Positions 11,444 to 21,408 of a DNA stretch of 64,000 nt are shown piece after piece. A model generated the notes under the pieces. It ran no database searches and was not told the origin of the DNA. It was given only the letters and a program-made list of their open reading frames with translations. Numbering within the stretch: position 1 is the first letter of the stretch; the number at the start of each line of letters is the position of its first letter. Both the position numbers and the translations under genes were made by a program. This DNA is from Polynucleobacter asymbioticus (GTDB taxonomy: Bacteria > Pseudomonadota > Gammaproteobacteria > Burkholderiales > Burkholderiaceae): assembly GCF_018687575.1 (NCBI RefSeq), contig NZ_CP061297.1:1060821-1124820 (forward strand), read 5' to 3'.

Positions 11444-12781
11444 CTATTCGGTGGCGCCAACTATGGCATCAATTACCGCTTCCACAACGCTATCCAAGGC
11501 TACCGCCTTCTGAACACCGGTACTACGCAAATCTTTGAGCTGAGCCTCATTTTTGGCCAACTCATCCGGCCCAATAATGACAGCATATGCCGCCCCACTC
11601 GCATCCGCCTTCTTCATTTGGGACTTAAAGCTGGCAGTTTGACCGTCTGGCGGGCAAAACAAGATGACATCAATACCGGCATTACGCAGGCGCTCAGCAA
11701 TGATCATGGCAGCAGTCAAGGTTTCGCCACCCTGATGAATGACAAAGGCATCGCATTGAGCCTGGGGCTCTGGCAAAGAACCAGAAACCTTCATTAATTC
11801 CAGGACGCGCTCCATGCCCATTGCCCAACCGCAAGCAGGGGTAGCTTTGCCACCCATGCGCTCAATTAAGGGATCGTAGCGACCACCGCCAGCGATCGTT
11901 CCCTGAGCGCCTAACTCCTCGGTAATCCACTCAAAAACGGTCAGGTTGTAGTAATCCAAGCCGCGCACCAAGCGAGGGTTGATCTTACAAGGGATGTTAT
12001 TCGCCTTGAGTAAAGCCTGAACTGCCTCGAAATGCTTGAGAGACTCTTCACCCAAGAAATCCAATAACTTTGGCGCGCCTTCAATTAAATCTTGCATTGC
12101 TGGATTCTTAGAATCCAAGATGCGTAATGGATTACTTAGCAAGCGACGCTGTGAATCTTCATCTAACTGCTCTTTGTGTTTCTCAAAGTACGTAACCAAG
12201 GCGGCGCGATGCTCTGCACGCTCAGGTGCTTGTCCTAGGGAATTAATCTCCAGACGCACACCCTTCAATCCAAGCTCATCCCAAAGGCGTTGACCCATCA
12301 AAATGATTTCTGCATCAATATCTGGACCAGCAAAGCCCATCGCCTCAATACCAAATTGATGGAACTGGCGATAGCGACCACGCTGTGGGCGCTCATGGCG
12401 GAACATGGGACCGGTATACCAAAGACGCTTTGGTCCTTCGTACAGCAAATTGTTTTCAACCACGGAACGAACTACCGCAGCAGTGCCCTCTGGTCGTAAT
12501 GTGAGCTGCTCACCATTAAGGCGGTCCTCAAAGGAATACATTTCTTTTTCAACAATATCGGTTACTTCGCCAATGCCACGCTGAAATACGGCAGTCGCTT
12601 CAACAATTGGAGTACGCAAGAACTCATAGCCATAAGCGCGAGTGAGGTCACGCAACACATGCTCCAAATGAGTCCACTGCGCAGCATCTGCTGGCAAGAG
12701 ATCATTCATGCCTCGAACGCCATTTATTTTCTGGATCTTTTGTGTTTTAGCTGGATTAGCTTGATTAGCTTGGTCAGTCAT
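11444..12781 (-). CDS. hisS: histidine--tRNA ligase
   Basis: Class II aminoacyl-tRNA synthetase that charges tRNA-His. Motif 2 ([21 protein letters not shown]), split here as [16 protein letters not shown], the HisA signature ([12 protein letters not shown]) and motif 3 ([14 protein letters not shown]) are all visible, followed by an anticodon-binding domain ([20 protein letters not shown] in part). It has 445 residues with a short Asn/Ala/Lys-rich N-terminal addition. It starts at ATG 12781 and follows ispG by 59 bp, which include a short 13-bp tandem repeat. Confidence 0.96.
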   Translation of the reverse strand: MTDQANQANPAKTQKIQKINGVRGMNDLLPADAAQWTHLEHVLRDLTRAYGYEFLRTPIVEATAVFQRGIGEVTDIVEKEMYSFEDRLNGEQLTLRPEGTAAVVRSVVENNLLYEGPKRLWYTGPMFRHERPQRGRYRQFHQFGIEAMGFAGPDIDAEIILMGQRLWDELGLKGVRLEINSLGQAPERAEHRAALVTYFEKHKEQLDEDSQRRLLSNPLRILDSKNPAMQDLIEGAPKLLDFLGEESLKHFEAVQALLKANNIPCKINPRLVRGLDYYNLTVFEWITEELGAQGTIAGGGRYDPLIERMGGKATPACGWAMGMERVLELMKVSGSLPEPQAQCDAFVIHQGGETLTAAMIIAERLRNAGIDVILFCPPDGQTASFKSQMKKADASGAAYAVIIGPDELAKNEAQLKDLRSTGVQKAVALDSVVEAVIDAIVGATE

Positions 12782-12801
12782 GTTGTGCGCTTCGGTTCTT
12801 T

Positions 12802-12827
12802 TTTGTTGTTCTTATTTGTTGTTCTTA
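12802..12827. repeat. 13-bp tandem duplication between ispG and hisS
   Basis: The unit TTTGTTGTTCTTA occurs twice in direct succession (12802-12814 and 12815-12827). It sits in the 59-bp ispG-hisS spacer, and a replication-slippage origin is the simplest reading. No function is evident. Confidence 0.75.
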
Positions 12828-12840
12828 TTTTGTACTGAAT

Positions 12841-14109
12841 TTATTTCGGTGCGTAATTCAGCTTGACATACTCATCCACAATCACCTGAAATTCTTGAGC
12901 AATATTGTCGCCACGCAAAGTCTTCACTTTGACACCATCAACAAAGACAGGGGCGGCTGGAGTCTCTCCAGTGCCGGGCAAAGAGATGCCAATATTGGCA
13001 TGCTTACTTTCACCTGGGCCATTAACAATGCAACCCATGACGGCAACATTCATTGCCTCAACACCCGGATGGGTCTTTTTCCATACAGGCATTTGTTGAC
13101 GCAGGTAGGACTGAATATTGGCAGCTAATTCTTGGAAAGTAGTACTTGTCGTTCTGCCGCAACCAGGACATGCAATCACCATGGGAGTGAAATTACGCAA
13201 TCCCATTGTTTGCAAAATCTCTTGCGCCACAATAATTTCATTCTCACGTGGTGCACCTGGATCCGGCGTTAAGGAAACCCGAATGGTGTCGCCAATACCC
13301 TCTTGTAACAAGATGCCCATAGCAGCAGTTGAGGACACGATCCCTTTGCTTCCCATGCCAGCTTCTGTTAAACCTAAATGCAAAGGGTAATCAGAACGAT
13401 GGGAGAGATCGCGATACACCGCCACCAGGTCTTGCACATTACTAACTTTGCAAGACAGAATAATTTGATTGGGGTTCATGCCGAACTCCACTGCTTTTTC
13501 GGCAGACTGTAATGCTGACTGAATCAAAGCTTCAATCATGACTTCTTGTGCAGTCTTCGGAACTGGCAGTGCTGCATTCGCATCCATGATGCTGGCCAGT
13601 AAGTCTTGATCCAAGCTACCCCAGTTCACACCAATCCGAATCGGCTTGTCATATTTGCAAGCAGCTTCAATCATTTGAGCAAATTGCGGATCGCGTTTAG
13701 CGCCCTTACCCACATTGCCAGGATTAATGCGGTACTTGGATAAAGACTTGGCACACTCGGGATAGTCATTCAATAAAGTGTGACCGTTGTAGTGGAAGTC
13801 ACCAATCAATGGGACCAATACATCCATCTTATCCAGTTGCTCACGAATATAGGGTACTGCCGCAGCGGCAGCTGGTGTGTCCACTGTAATACGCACCATC
13901 TCAGAGCCAGCTCGAGCCAGTTCTTTAATCTGAATGGCAGTAGCAATTGCATCCGCAGTATCGGTATTAGTCATCGACTGCACACGGACTGGCGCATCGC
14001 CACCAATCGTAATGATGTTGGTTTTCCAGGCTACGGTAGCCTGACGTGTAGCTCTTTTAGGCGATGGGCCTAAAGGCAGTTTTGGGAGATTGCTAGATGA
14101 GTTACTCAT
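12841..14109 (-). CDS. ispG: 4-hydroxy-3-methylbut-2-en-1-yl diphosphate synthase
   Basis: Iron-sulfur enzyme of the non-mevalonate isoprenoid pathway that reduces MEcPP to HMBPP. The N-terminal TIM barrel contains [12 protein letters not shown] and [10 protein letters not shown]; the C-terminal domain has the cluster-binding CPGCGRT cysteines and [11 protein letters not shown]. Length 422 is normal for betaproteobacteria. It begins only 17 bp after rlmN; the pilF/rodZ genes often found between rlmN and ispG are absent. It starts at ATG 14109. Confidence 0.96.
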   Translation of the reverse strand: MSNSSSNLPKLPLGPSPKRATRQATVAWKTNIITIGGDAPVRVQSMTNTDTADAIATAIQIKELARAGSEMVRITVDTPAAAAAVPYIREQLDKMDVLVPLIGDFHYNGHTLLNDYPECAKSLSKYRINPGNVGKGAKRDPQFAQMIEAACKYDKPIRIGVNWGSLDQDLLASIMDANAALPVPKTAQEVMIEALIQSALQSAEKAVEFGMNPNQIILSCKVSNVQDLVAVYRDLSHRSDYPLHLGLTEAGMGSKGIVSSTAAMGILLQEGIGDTIRVSLTPDPGAPRENEIIVAQEILQTMGLRNFTPMVIACPGCGRTTSTTFQELAANIQSYLRQQMPVWKKTHPGVEAMNVAVMGCIVNGPGESKHANIGISLPGTGETPAAPVFVDGVKVKTLRGDNIAQEFQVIVDEYVKLNYAPK

Positions 14110-14126
14110 AGGACTTTTTTATGAAA

Positions 14127-15368
14127 TCAGTCGTCTAATCTTTTGAGCCATTGCACTGAGCGCTCAGGCTGGTACTCTGGCTCATCTTCTTGCTGATCAA
14201 GATCTTCAACATCATCATCTTGATCGAGCTTAATCTGTTTGTCATGCACAGCACGCTCGCGTACTCGGGTGCGATCGACTACATCACCTGCCAATTGGCC
14301 ACAGGCTGCGGCAATATCATCACCGCGGGTTTTACGAACTGTTGCCACCATGCCAGCATCTAACAAAATACTAGCGAAGGCATGTACACGCTGCGCTGAT
14401 GAGCGCGTTAATCCAGACTCTGGGAATGGATTAAATGGAATGAGGTTGATCTTGCACTTGATGTTCGCCAATAAGCGCACCAACTCTTTTGCCTGAATAT
14501 CAGAATCATTGACACCATCAAGCATGCAGTATTCAAAGGTTAAGAAATCCCTTGGGGCAAACGGTAAATACCGTTCGCACGCAGCAAGCAATTCTCTTAA
14601 TGGGTATTTTTGATTGAGTGGAACGAGTTGATCGCGTAGTTTGTCATTAGGGGCATGCAGTGATACCGCTAATGCCACTGGGCAATCTTGTGCCAAGCGG
14701 TCAATCATGGGTACTACGCCAGATGTCGATAGCGTTACGCGACGACGTGATAAACCGTAGGCCCTGTCATCGAGCATTAAACGCAAAGCGGTGACAACAT
14801 TGTCATAGTTGAGCAAAGGCTCACCCATACCCATCAGCACCACATTGGAAATCACGCGACCGGTGTGCTCCCAGCCTGGGGTTGGGTATTTCTCAATACG
14901 ACGCACCGCATTCGGATCAGTACGGAGTAAATGCTCTGCAAACCAGAGTTGGCCAATGATTTCACCAGCGGTGAGGTTGCGCGAGAAGCCTTGATGCCCT
15001 GTTGAGCAAAAACGGCAATTGACTGCACAACCAGCCTGAGATGAAATGCACAAGGTGCCACGATCATCTTCAGGAATAAATACCGACTCCACAGCATTGC
15101 CAGCACCAACATCTAGTAACCACTTACGGGTACCGTCTGCTGCATGCTCATCTTTAATCACTGGGAGGGAAAGCACTTCTGCTTTATCCAGCAAAGTTGC
15201 TCTAAAGCTTTTTGCTAGATCACTCATGTCGTTAATGTCAGAAACACCACGTTGGTGTATCCACTGCATGAGTTGCTTCGCCCGAAAGGGCTTTTCGTTC
15301 AACCCCGCGACATACGCTGCCATTTGGTCAGCGTCAAAATCTAAGAGATTTACGCGCGGGGAGGTCAA
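14127..15368 (-). CDS. rlmN: dual-specificity rRNA/tRNA adenine-C2 methyltransferase RlmN
   Basis: Radical SAM enzyme that methylates C2 of A2503 in 23S rRNA and A37 of some tRNAs. The SAM cluster motif CRFCSTG follows [26 protein letters not shown] and SLHAPND are family blocks. The C-terminus carries the Cys near [17 protein letters not shown]. An acidic, Gln/Asp/Glu-rich tail (about 45 residues) extends beyond the core. The start appears to be TTG at 15368, with AGG four bases upstream. It lies 46 bp after ndk. Confidence 0.95.
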   Translation of the reverse strand: MTSPRVNLLDFDADQMAAYVAGLNEKPFRAKQLMQWIHQRGVSDINDMSDLAKSFRATLLDKAEVLSLPVIKDEHAADGTRKWLLDVGAGNAVESVFIPEDDRGTLCISSQAGCAVNCRFCSTGHQGFSRNLTAGEIIGQLWFAEHLLRTDPNAVRRIEKYPTPGWEHTGRVISNVVLMGMGEPLLNYDNVVTALRLMLDDRAYGLSRRRVTLSTSGVVPMIDRLAQDCPVALAVSLHAPNDKLRDQLVPLNQKYPLRELLAACERYLPFAPRDFLTFEYCMLDGVNDSDIQAKELVRLLANIKCKINLIPFNPFPESGLTRSSAQRVHAFASILLDAGMVATVRKTRGDDIAAACGQLAGDVVDRTRVRERAVHDKQIKLDQDDDVEDLDQQEDEPEYQPERSVQWLKRLDD

Positions 15369-15414
15369 TGCGCCTACTTATGTATTAAATAGGTTGTTCG
15401 TTAGCAATCGTGAA

Positions 15415-15840
15415 TTAACGATTGAAAACGTTCATGCCAGCGAAGAAGAATGCAACTTCGACAGCAGCAGTTTCAGGAGCATCAGAGCCATGAACAGCGT
15501 TTGCATCGATGCTGTCAGCAAAATCAGCACGGATAGTGCCTTTGTCTGCCTTCTTAGGATCGGTAGCACCCATCAAGTCACGGTTCTTAGCAATTGCGCC
15601 TTCGCCTTCCAATACCTGAATCATGACAGGACCAGAAATCATGAAGCTCACCAAATCTTTAAAGAAAGGACGTGCAGCGTGCACAGCGTAGAACTGCTCA
15701 GCTTCAGCTTGTGACAAATGCGCCATTCTGGACGCAACAATCTTCAAACCAGCAGATTCGAAACGGTCATAGATCTTGCCGATCACGTTTTTTGCTACAG
15801 CATCAGGTTTGATAATAGAAAGGGTGCGTTCGATAGCCAT
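15415..15840 (-). CDS. ndk: nucleoside diphosphate kinase
   Basis: Transfers the gamma phosphate of ATP to other nucleoside diphosphates through a phosphohistidine. The 141 residues show the catalytic His117 in NAVHGSD and the conserved KPDAVAKN near residue 11. I start at ATG 15840 ([13 protein letters not shown]), since the 40 residues that could be added upstream have no family similarity. It is the first gene of the long minus-strand run and presumably has a promoter in 15841-16050. Confidence 0.97.
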   Translation of the reverse strand: MAIERTLSIIKPDAVAKNVIGKIYDRFESAGLKIVASRMAHLSQAEAEQFYAVHAARPFFKDLVSFMISGPVMIQVLEGEGAIAKNRDLMGATDPKKADKGTIRADFADSIDANAVHGSDAPETAAVEVAFFFAGMNVFNR

Positions 15841-16052
15841 GTAAAACTCCAATAGTGATTTCAAAGATTTTGCTGAATTGGCGCTAATATAGACCCGGGG
15901 AGAACCTCCTCCCCACTTCCTACGGCGCGCCAGGATTTCAGCGACCCCCGAATTATACATCGGATGACCGTATTTACCCTGATCTGGGCGTAGCTAAGCC
16001 ATTGAATTTACAGGGCATAACCCTTTAAGTTGTAGTCCTTTTCATAGGGGGC

Positions 16053-16079
16053 TTGAAATTACCCCATTTTGTCTATACT
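16053..16079 (+). promoter_or_regulatory. candidate promoter of the YccA-like gene
   Basis: TTGAAA at 16053-16058 and TATACT at 16074-16079 resemble sigma-70 -35 and -10 boxes, though the spacer is short (15 bases). The downstream leader includes a CTCGAG duplication at 16094-16107 and a strong AAAGGAG ribosome site before the ATG at 16134. Confidence 0.4.
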
Positions 16080-16133
16080 TACTGACAACAGCTCCTCGAG
16101 GGCTCGAGTAATAACTATGAAAAAGGAGTCAAT

Positions 16134-16835
16134 ATGAGTGATCTCAACTCTTACGGCTTTGGGCAAACTAGCTCGATCAGCACCCCTCAGATACGCAACC
16201 GCGTACTGCGCAACACTTACGCCCTTTTGGCGCTCTCAATGATCCCTACTGTCATTGGCGCATGGCTTGGCGTTGCATTTGGGCTTAACTTCATGGCGGG
16301 CAGTCCTTTTATGGGCTTCATCGTCTTTATGGCAATCGCTTTTGGCTTTTTCTGGGCTATTGATAAAAACAAGGACACTGGCTTAGGTGTTCTGTTGCTA
16401 CTGGGCTTCACTTTCTTCATGGGCATCATGATGTCCGGCTTAGTGGGCTACACACTCAATAGCTACAGCAATGGTGCAACATTGATCATGCTGGCCTTTG
16501 GTGGCACTGCGGCAATCTTTGCTGTCATGGCAACTATCGCCACTGTGAGCAAGAGTGACTTCTCCGGCATGGGCAAATGGTTGATGGTGGGTGTACTGCT
16601 CTTGATCGTGGCTTCATTGGCCAATATCTGGTTGCAACTACCTGCTTTGATGTTGACTGTGATGGTTTTGGCAATTGCGATCTTCTCAGCCTTCATCTTG
16701 GTTGACGTACAGCGCATCATCAATGGTGGCGAGACTAACTACGTGATGGCTACATTAGCCATCTACTTAGACGTCTATAACGTCTTCACTAACTTGCTCG
16801 CACTCTTGGGCATTGTGGGTGGCGACAGAGACTAA
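16134..16835 (+). CDS. Bax inhibitor-1/YccA family membrane protein
   Basis: Integral membrane protein of the BI-1 family; the E. coli relative YccA is an FtsH substrate and modulator. The 233 residues are mostly hydrophobic with about seven membrane segments, a short polar N-terminus (about 25 residues) and a C-terminal segment with YLDVYNVFTNLLALLG, the family signature. It starts at ATG 16134 behind AAAGGAG. It is a single-gene unit on the plus strand, ending in a strong terminator at 16863. Ion-channel activity is known for some relatives but not shown here. The hflKC genes 10 kb away are a possible functional link only. Confidence 0.9.
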   Translation: MSDLNSYGFGQTSSISTPQIRNRVLRNTYALLALSMIPTVIGAWLGVAFGLNFMAGSPFMGFIVFMAIAFGFFWAIDKNKDTGLGVLLLLGFTFFMGIMMSGLVGYTLNSYSNGATLIMLAFGGTAAIFAVMATIATVSKSDFSGMGKWLMVGVLLLIVASLANIWLQLPALMLTVMVLAIAIFSAFILVDVQRIINGGETNYVMATLAIYLDVYNVFTNLLALLGIVGGDRD

Positions 16836-16857
16836 GTCTTTGTTTCTAGCTTTAATA

Positions 16858-16884
16858 GAAAAGGCACCTGCGGGTGCCTTTTTC
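16858..16884. terminator. bidirectional Rho-independent terminator
   Basis: Stem GGCACC (16863-16868), loop TGCG, stem GGTGCC (16873-16878), then a T run on the plus strand; the minus strand also ends in TTTT. It can end both the YccA-like gene and the rlmD transcript arriving from the other side. Confidence 0.9.
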
Positions 16885-16910
16885 TTTATCTCGATATTGA
16901 CTCTTTGCCC

Positions 16911-18338
16911 TCAAGGCCTTTCAAATACCGCCATCGACTCTACATGTGATGTGTGGGGGAACATATTGACGATGCCCGCACTCTTGAGGACATAGCCCGC
17001 CTGATGGCACAGGATATCGGTATCTCTGGCTAGAGTCTTAGGATTGCACGACACATACACAATCCGATGCGGTGGTAGATCACTGCCCTGCTCATGTAAT
17101 TGGGCTAAGGCCTGGCAGATCTCCATGGCGCCTTCACGGGGAGGATCCATTAACCAGCGCTCAGCTCTACCCCATGAGGCAATTGTCTCTGTGCTCACTT
17201 CAAATAAATTGCTTTGCATGAAGCTGACTGTATCGGCGAGCTGATTGTGCTCTGCATTCGCTTTGGCTCTAGTAGTTAAACTTTCTAGACCCTCAATACC
17301 TAAGACGGTATTTGCTCGCCTCGCCAGCGGCAATGTGAAATTACCAATGCCGCAGAATAAGTCGAGCACGCGATCACTTGCTTGAACCTCTAAGAGACGA
17401 ATCGCTCTACTCACAAGAGCGCGGTTCATCATGTGATTGACTTGCGTGAAATCCGCCGGCTTAAATGGCATCTCGATGTCAAACTCAGGCAGGCGATAGC
17501 AAAGCTTGCCCGTTAATGGGTAGAACGGTGCAACGGTTTCTATGCCTTTGGGCTGCAACCAAACCCAGACTTGATGATCATCTGCAAAGCTTCTCAGCAA
17601 CTGTTCGTCAGCAGGAGTGAGTGGCAAGAGATTTCTGAAAACTAATGCCGTAACAGGCTTTGTTTTTTTGGGATCATCTGAATTGGGATCCTCGGCCTCA
17701 CCTACGGCGATTTCGATCTGCGGCATACGATCAACAATCGATAAACCCATCACTAATTTACGCATCTCGGGCAGCAAATCAGAAACGTGTTTAGGCAGAA
17801 TCTCACAAGCCGTCATGTCAGCGACATAGCCACTTTTACCCTCATGAAATCCAATTAGCACAGTGCCTTTTTTGATGGAGCGATTAACGGCACTTAAGCG
17901 TGCGCGATGACGGTATTCCCAAGCCGGACCACCCATCGGGCGAAGAATTTCTTCTGGAGCTACTTTGGCAATATGCTTAAGATCATCCTCAAGCACTCGC
18001 TGCTTCATCGCCACCTGCGCCCGAATATCGAGGTGCTGCATAGTGCAACCGCCGCAGACTCCAAACGCTTTGCACTTTGGCTCCGCTCTAAATACGGCAG
18101 GCTTGAGAATGTCGAGTACTTTAGCTTTGCTGAAGCGGGCTTTGTCACGTGTGATGACATAAGTAACTAGCTCAGTTGGTAATGCACCCTGAATAAAAAC
18201 TACCTTGCCGCTTTGGCCCTCTGCAGCCTCTGCTTCATTCGGCTCTAAGCGCGCAATGCCTTGGGCATCGAGATCAAGGGAGTCAACTCGTACCGGCTCA
18301 GTCACAACGATATGGACTGGCTTTTCTCCTCTACGCAT
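16911..18338 (-). CDS. rlmD: 23S rRNA (uracil-1939-C5)-methyltransferase
   Basis: SAM-dependent enzyme making m5U1939 in 23S rRNA. An N-terminal TRAM-like domain (VDSLDLDAQGIARLE) is followed by iron-sulfur cysteines in CKAFGVCGGC, then the Rossmann fold (DRVLDLFCGIGNFTLPLAR) and the catalytic cysteine in YVSCNPKTLARD. The 475 residues include an inserted Lys/Asp-rich stretch (EAEDPNSDDPKKTKP). The ATG at 18338 overlaps the upstream exonuclease gene by eight bases, suggesting coupled translation. Confidence 0.94.
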   Translation of the reverse strand: MRRGEKPVHIVVTEPVRVDSLDLDAQGIARLEPNEAEAAEGQSGKVVFIQGALPTELVTYVITRDKARFSKAKVLDILKPAVFRAEPKCKAFGVCGGCTMQHLDIRAQVAMKQRVLEDDLKHIAKVAPEEILRPMGGPAWEYRHRARLSAVNRSIKKGTVLIGFHEGKSGYVADMTACEILPKHVSDLLPEMRKLVMGLSIVDRMPQIEIAVGEAEDPNSDDPKKTKPVTALVFRNLLPLTPADEQLLRSFADDHQVWVWLQPKGIETVAPFYPLTGKLCYRLPEFDIEMPFKPADFTQVNHMMNRALVSRAIRLLEVQASDRVLDLFCGIGNFTLPLARRANTVLGIEGLESLTTRAKANAEHNQLADTVSFMQSNLFEVSTETIASWGRAERWLMDPPREGAMEICQALAQLHEQGSDLPPHRIVYVSCNPKTLARDTDILCHQAGYVLKSAGIVNMFPHTSHVESMAVFERP

Positions 18339-19152
18339 CGGGAGAAAAGTCCGAGAGATATTCTTGCCACTGCTCGCCGTGCGGCTCTTTGGATTCTTTT
18401 TCCAAATAGGCTTTTACGAAGGCAATTTCTTCTTTATATTCTTCTAAAGAGAAACCACCACGCATCAATTGAAAGCGGCAGTACATCAAATAGGTATTCA
18501 CCACATCGGTTTCGCAATAGCGACGAATCTCATCAATCCTGCCATCTTGATATGCAGGCCACACCTGGCTGCCATCCATACCCATCTTGCCTGGGAAACC
18601 GCAGAGTTTTGCTAACCCGTCTAAAGGTGCATTAGCGCGACCATTAAATTTAGCTAAGAGATCCATCAAGTCTAGATGGCGCATGTGATAACGACTGATG
18701 TAATTATTCCACTTGAACTCACGACTATCGTTTTCTTGACTCTCACCCATCTCCCAGTAGCGTGGTGCTTGCACATGGTTTGCTAGCGCACGATAGTGGA
18801 GTACCGGTAGATCAAAGCCGCTACCATTCCAAGACACTAGCTGAGGGGTGTATTTTTCTACGAGCTCAAAGAAGGTCTGAATCAATACCTTCTCATCATC
18901 TTGTGCAGTACCTAAGGTACCCACCTTGATTTGGGGCGAGCCATCTTTAGTAGTTCTGCGTATGACGCAGGAGATAGCACAGATACGCTGAAGGTATAGC
19001 GGCAGAAACTCGTTACCTGTTTTCTCGGCACGCTCGGCCATGGCTTTGGTCGCAACTTCGCTGTCTGAGAGCGTATCGGGATAGTCATTGAGGCGACGCA
19101 GTCCCGCTACATCGGGGATAGTTTCAATATCAAAGACGAGTACGGTTGCCAT
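18331..19152 (-). CDS. predicted 3'-5' exonuclease, PolB-like DEDDy family
   Basis: Resembles the exonuclease domain of family B DNA polymerases without the polymerase. The DEDD residues are visible: Asp8 and Glu10 in FDIETIP, Asp in WNGSGFDLPVLHYRA, and the last Asp in YCETDVVNTYLMY with a nearby Tyr. Length 273 is typical for the stand-alone family. It starts at ATG 19152, eight bases after nlpD, and overlaps rlmD. It sits exactly where rpoS usually follows nlpD. The true substrate is unknown. Confidence 0.85.
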   Translation of the reverse strand: MATVLVFDIETIPDVAGLRRLNDYPDTLSDSEVATKAMAERAEKTGNEFLPLYLQRICAISCVIRRTTKDGSPQIKVGTLGTAQDDEKVLIQTFFELVEKYTPQLVSWNGSGFDLPVLHYRALANHVQAPRYWEMGESQENDSREFKWNNYISRYHMRHLDLMDLLAKFNGRANAPLDGLAKLCGFPGKMGMDGSQVWPAYQDGRIDEIRRYCETDVVNTYLMYCRFQLMRGGFSLEEYKEEIAFVKAYLEKESKEPHGEQWQEYLSDFSPDA

Positions 19153-19160
19153 ACTGGCGA

Positions 19161-19940
19161 TTACTGCAGGTAAGGCGTTGGATTTACTGGCTTGCCATTC
19201 ACACGTAATTCAAAGTGGAGTTTCACTGAATTGGTATCGGTATCACCCATCTCCGCAATCTTCTGACCCTTCTTCACCGCATCACCCTCTTTGACTAAGA
19301 GTGTGCGATTGTGGGCATAAGCCGTGAGATAGGTATTGTCATGTTTGATGATGACGAGATTGCCATAGCCGCGCAGGCTATTGCCTGCATAAACCACTTT
19401 ACCGTCAGAGGCTGCGGTAATCGGATCGCCTAACTTACCGGCAATATCAATGCCTTTGGTTTTTTCACTGAAATCATCGGTGACCTTGCCTTTAGCTGGC
19501 CATGACAAACGAATGCCCGGTTCAGCAACGATTTCTTTTGTGGGCTCTGCTTTAGGTGCGTCTACTTTTGTAGAATCTGTTTTAACTGTATCTGTATTAG
19601 CCAGCGTCTTAGGAGCCGGCTTTACTGTAGACCCAGATCCAGCTGGTGGCTTCACCAATATCAAATCCCCCACTTCTATCTGGTTGGGGTTCGACATATT
19701 GTTCCATCGCGCCAAGTCACGTGGAGACTGGCCGTTATCTAAAGCAATGCGGGCTAAGGTATCGCCACGCTTAACACGGTAGTAGCCTGGAGGAGTTGGC
19801 TCATTGCCGCCACCACTTCGATCTACGACATTGGCTGGTTTGGCTCGTGGCGTAGTTGAGCAACCTACATTGAGCGCCAAGGAAGACATGGCAACTAGCA
19901 ATAGGAGGTATTTAGACAGGATGTTCATAGGGATTTTCAT
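19161..19940 (-). CDS. nlpD: NlpD-like LysM/LytM lipoprotein (amidase activator)
   Basis: Envelope lipoprotein that activates amidases during cell separation. A signal peptide ends in the lipobox NVGC (Cys about residue 27); a LysM domain ([18 protein letters not shown]) follows, then a Thr/Lys/Pro-rich linker and a LytM/M23 domain ([37 protein letters not shown]). The first zinc-ligand HxGxD of active peptidases is replaced by KGID, as in E. coli NlpD, so it is probably non-catalytic. The ATG at 19940 overlaps the pcm stop by four bases; an ATG at 19928 is an alternative start. Confidence 0.92.
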   Translation of the reverse strand: MKIPMNILSKYLLLLVAMSSLALNVGCSTTPRAKPANVVDRSGGGNEPTPPGYYRVKRGDTLARIALDNGQSPRDLARWNNMSNPNQIEVGDLILVKPPAGSGSTVKPAPKTLANTDTVKTDSTKVDAPKAEPTKEIVAEPGIRLSWPAKGKVTDDFSEKTKGIDIAGKLGDPITAASDGKVVYAGNSLRGYGNLVIIKHDNTYLTAYAHNRTLLVKEGDAVKKGQKIAEMGDTDTNSVKLHFELRVNGKPVNPTPYLQ

Positions 19941-20593
19941 ACTACCCCTGATTGTAAGGGGACAAAAAAGACCTCGTCCAGAACGGTTCTTTGATAGCGC
20001 TGGGAGCTCATCCGCTCAACCATGATCAATTGTTGCTCTTTCTCATTCTTGGCAACTGGGGCCACCAGGCGGCCACCGATGGCTAGCTGATCCAATAAGG
20101 CATCTGGGATGCCTAAACCTGCGGCTGCCAGAATGATTCCATCAAATGGGGCGGCTTGAGGCAGACCCAGGATCCCGTCCCCATAAATGAGTCGGAGGTT
20201 TTTAATCCGAAATGGGCGCAGCTTCTCTCTTGCCATATCGTGCAATGGACGAATTCGCTCAATTGAATACACCTCATCAGATAGTAAGCTCAGTACTGCC
20301 GCTTGGTAACCGCAGCCAGTGCCAATTTCTAGCACCTTACCTAGTGGCTGCTTTGGCTTATGCAAGAGCTCAATCATGCGTGCTACAACGGAGGGCTTAG
20401 AAATGGTTTGTGAGTGGCCGATTGGTAACGCAGTATCTTCGTAAGCTTGCGGATGCATGCCAGCATCCATAAAGGCATGGCGAGGAACAGTAGCGATGGC
20501 CTCTAATGTTTTACCGTGCTTTACTCCAGCAGCTAAAACTTTAGCTGCTAAAGCCTGCCGGTGACCAGCGTTACGCTCTGCCGCAGACTTCAA
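19937..20593 (-). CDS. pcm: protein-L-isoaspartate O-methyltransferase
   Basis: Repairs isoaspartyl residues in damaged proteins using SAM. The SAM-binding motif [15 protein letters not shown], preceded by [15 protein letters not shown] and PRHAFMD, identifies the family. No ATG is available near the expected N-terminus; I choose TTG at 20593 ([11 protein letters not shown]), which overlaps the surE stop as TTGA with GGGA six bases upstream. Another TTG at 20605 would add four residues. The surE-pcm-nlpD order is conserved in proteobacteria. Confidence 0.92.
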   Translation of the reverse strand: MKSAAERNAGHRQALAAKVLAAGVKHGKTLEAIATVPRHAFMDAGMHPQAYEDTALPIGHSQTISKPSVVARMIELLHKPKQPLGKVLEIGTGCGYQAAVLSLLSDEVYSIERIRPLHDMAREKLRPFRIKNLRLIYGDGILGLPQAAPFDGIILAAAGLGIPDALLDQLAIGGRLVAPVAKNEKEQQLIMVERMSSQRYQRTVLDEVFFVPLQSGVV

Positions 20594-21384
20594 CCGCGAT
20601 CCCAACCGTTAGCGCGCATTGCAGCTAAGCGAGCATGATGGGTTAGATCCAATTGCATTGGTGTAATTGAAATACACCCTTCATCAATTGCATGAAAATC
20701 TGTACCCTCGGAACTATCTTTGGCATGCCCTGCTGCACCGATCCAGTAAATATCATCGCCACGCGGGCTCTTCTGCACTACTACCGGCTGAGAGTGATGG
20801 CGATTACCTAAACGAGTGACGCGCCAACGATTGAGCTCAGCATAGGGGCGATTGGGAATGTTGACGTTGAGTAAAGTAGCAGGGCCTTCGCTGTGCGCCA
20901 TTTTGGAAGCCAGCATTTGCGCGACGATATCGTGAGCTGCTTTCGCTGCATCGTCAATACGATTCCAACCCTTATCAATCTGCGAAAAGGCAATGCCAGG
21001 AACGCCGAACATCACACCCTCAACTGCAGCAGCAACAGTGCCTGAATACAAGGTGTCTTCACCCATGTTCTCGCCTTGATTGATGCCGGAGACTACGAGA
21101 TCCGGTTTTTCATCCAAGAAACCGGTCATGGCGATATGAACACAATCCGTTGGAGTGCCGTTAATAAATAGGAAGCCATCGCGCTCTCCACCAGCTACTC
21201 GATGAATCGAGAGCGGTCTTGAAAGCGTTAATGAATTCGAGGCGCCGCTGTGGTTTTGCTCTGGGGCAATGACTGTCACTCGACCTAATGGACGAATAGC
21301 ATTGACCAAGGCCAACAGACCAGGGGCAAGATAGCCATCATCATTCGAAATCAGAATGTGCGGCTGTTTTGTGTTTTCACTCAT
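20590..21384 (-). CDS. surE: 5'/3'-nucleotidase SurE
   Basis: Metal-dependent phosphatase acting on nucleoside monophosphates, linked to stationary-phase survival. The N-terminus has the metal site [12 protein letters not shown], followed by [16 protein letters not shown] and NGTPTDCV, and the [24 protein letters not shown] region in shorter form ([10 protein letters not shown]). Length 264 is normal. It starts at ATG 21384, the first gene of the surE-pcm-nlpD-exonuclease-rlmD unit, and lies 24 bp from the end of the neighbouring efflux operon. Confidence 0.95.
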   Translation of the reverse strand: MSENTKQPHILISNDDGYLAPGLLALVNAIRPLGRVTVIAPEQNHSGASNSLTLSRPLSIHRVAGGERDGFLFINGTPTDCVHIAMTGFLDEKPDLVVSGINQGENMGEDTLYSGTVAAAVEGVMFGVPGIAFSQIDKGWNRIDDAAKAAHDIVAQMLASKMAHSEGPATLLNVNIPNRPYAELNRWRVTRLGNRHHSQPVVVQKSPRGDDIYWIGAAGHAKDSSEGTDFHAIDEGCISITPMQLDLTHHARLAAMRANGWDRG

Positions 21385-21408
21385 GAATACGATACCTTTT
21401 TGCTAGCC

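Noticed and set aside
15841..15960. N-terminal extension of ndk by 40 residues
   Set aside because: The upstream residues have no family similarity and the ATG at 15840 gives the exact usual length of 141.
16050..16080. Heat-shock promoter before the YccA-like gene
   Set aside because: CTTGAAA and CCCCATTT are both present but only three bases apart, far too close for the RpoH pattern; a sigma-70-like pair is more reasonable.
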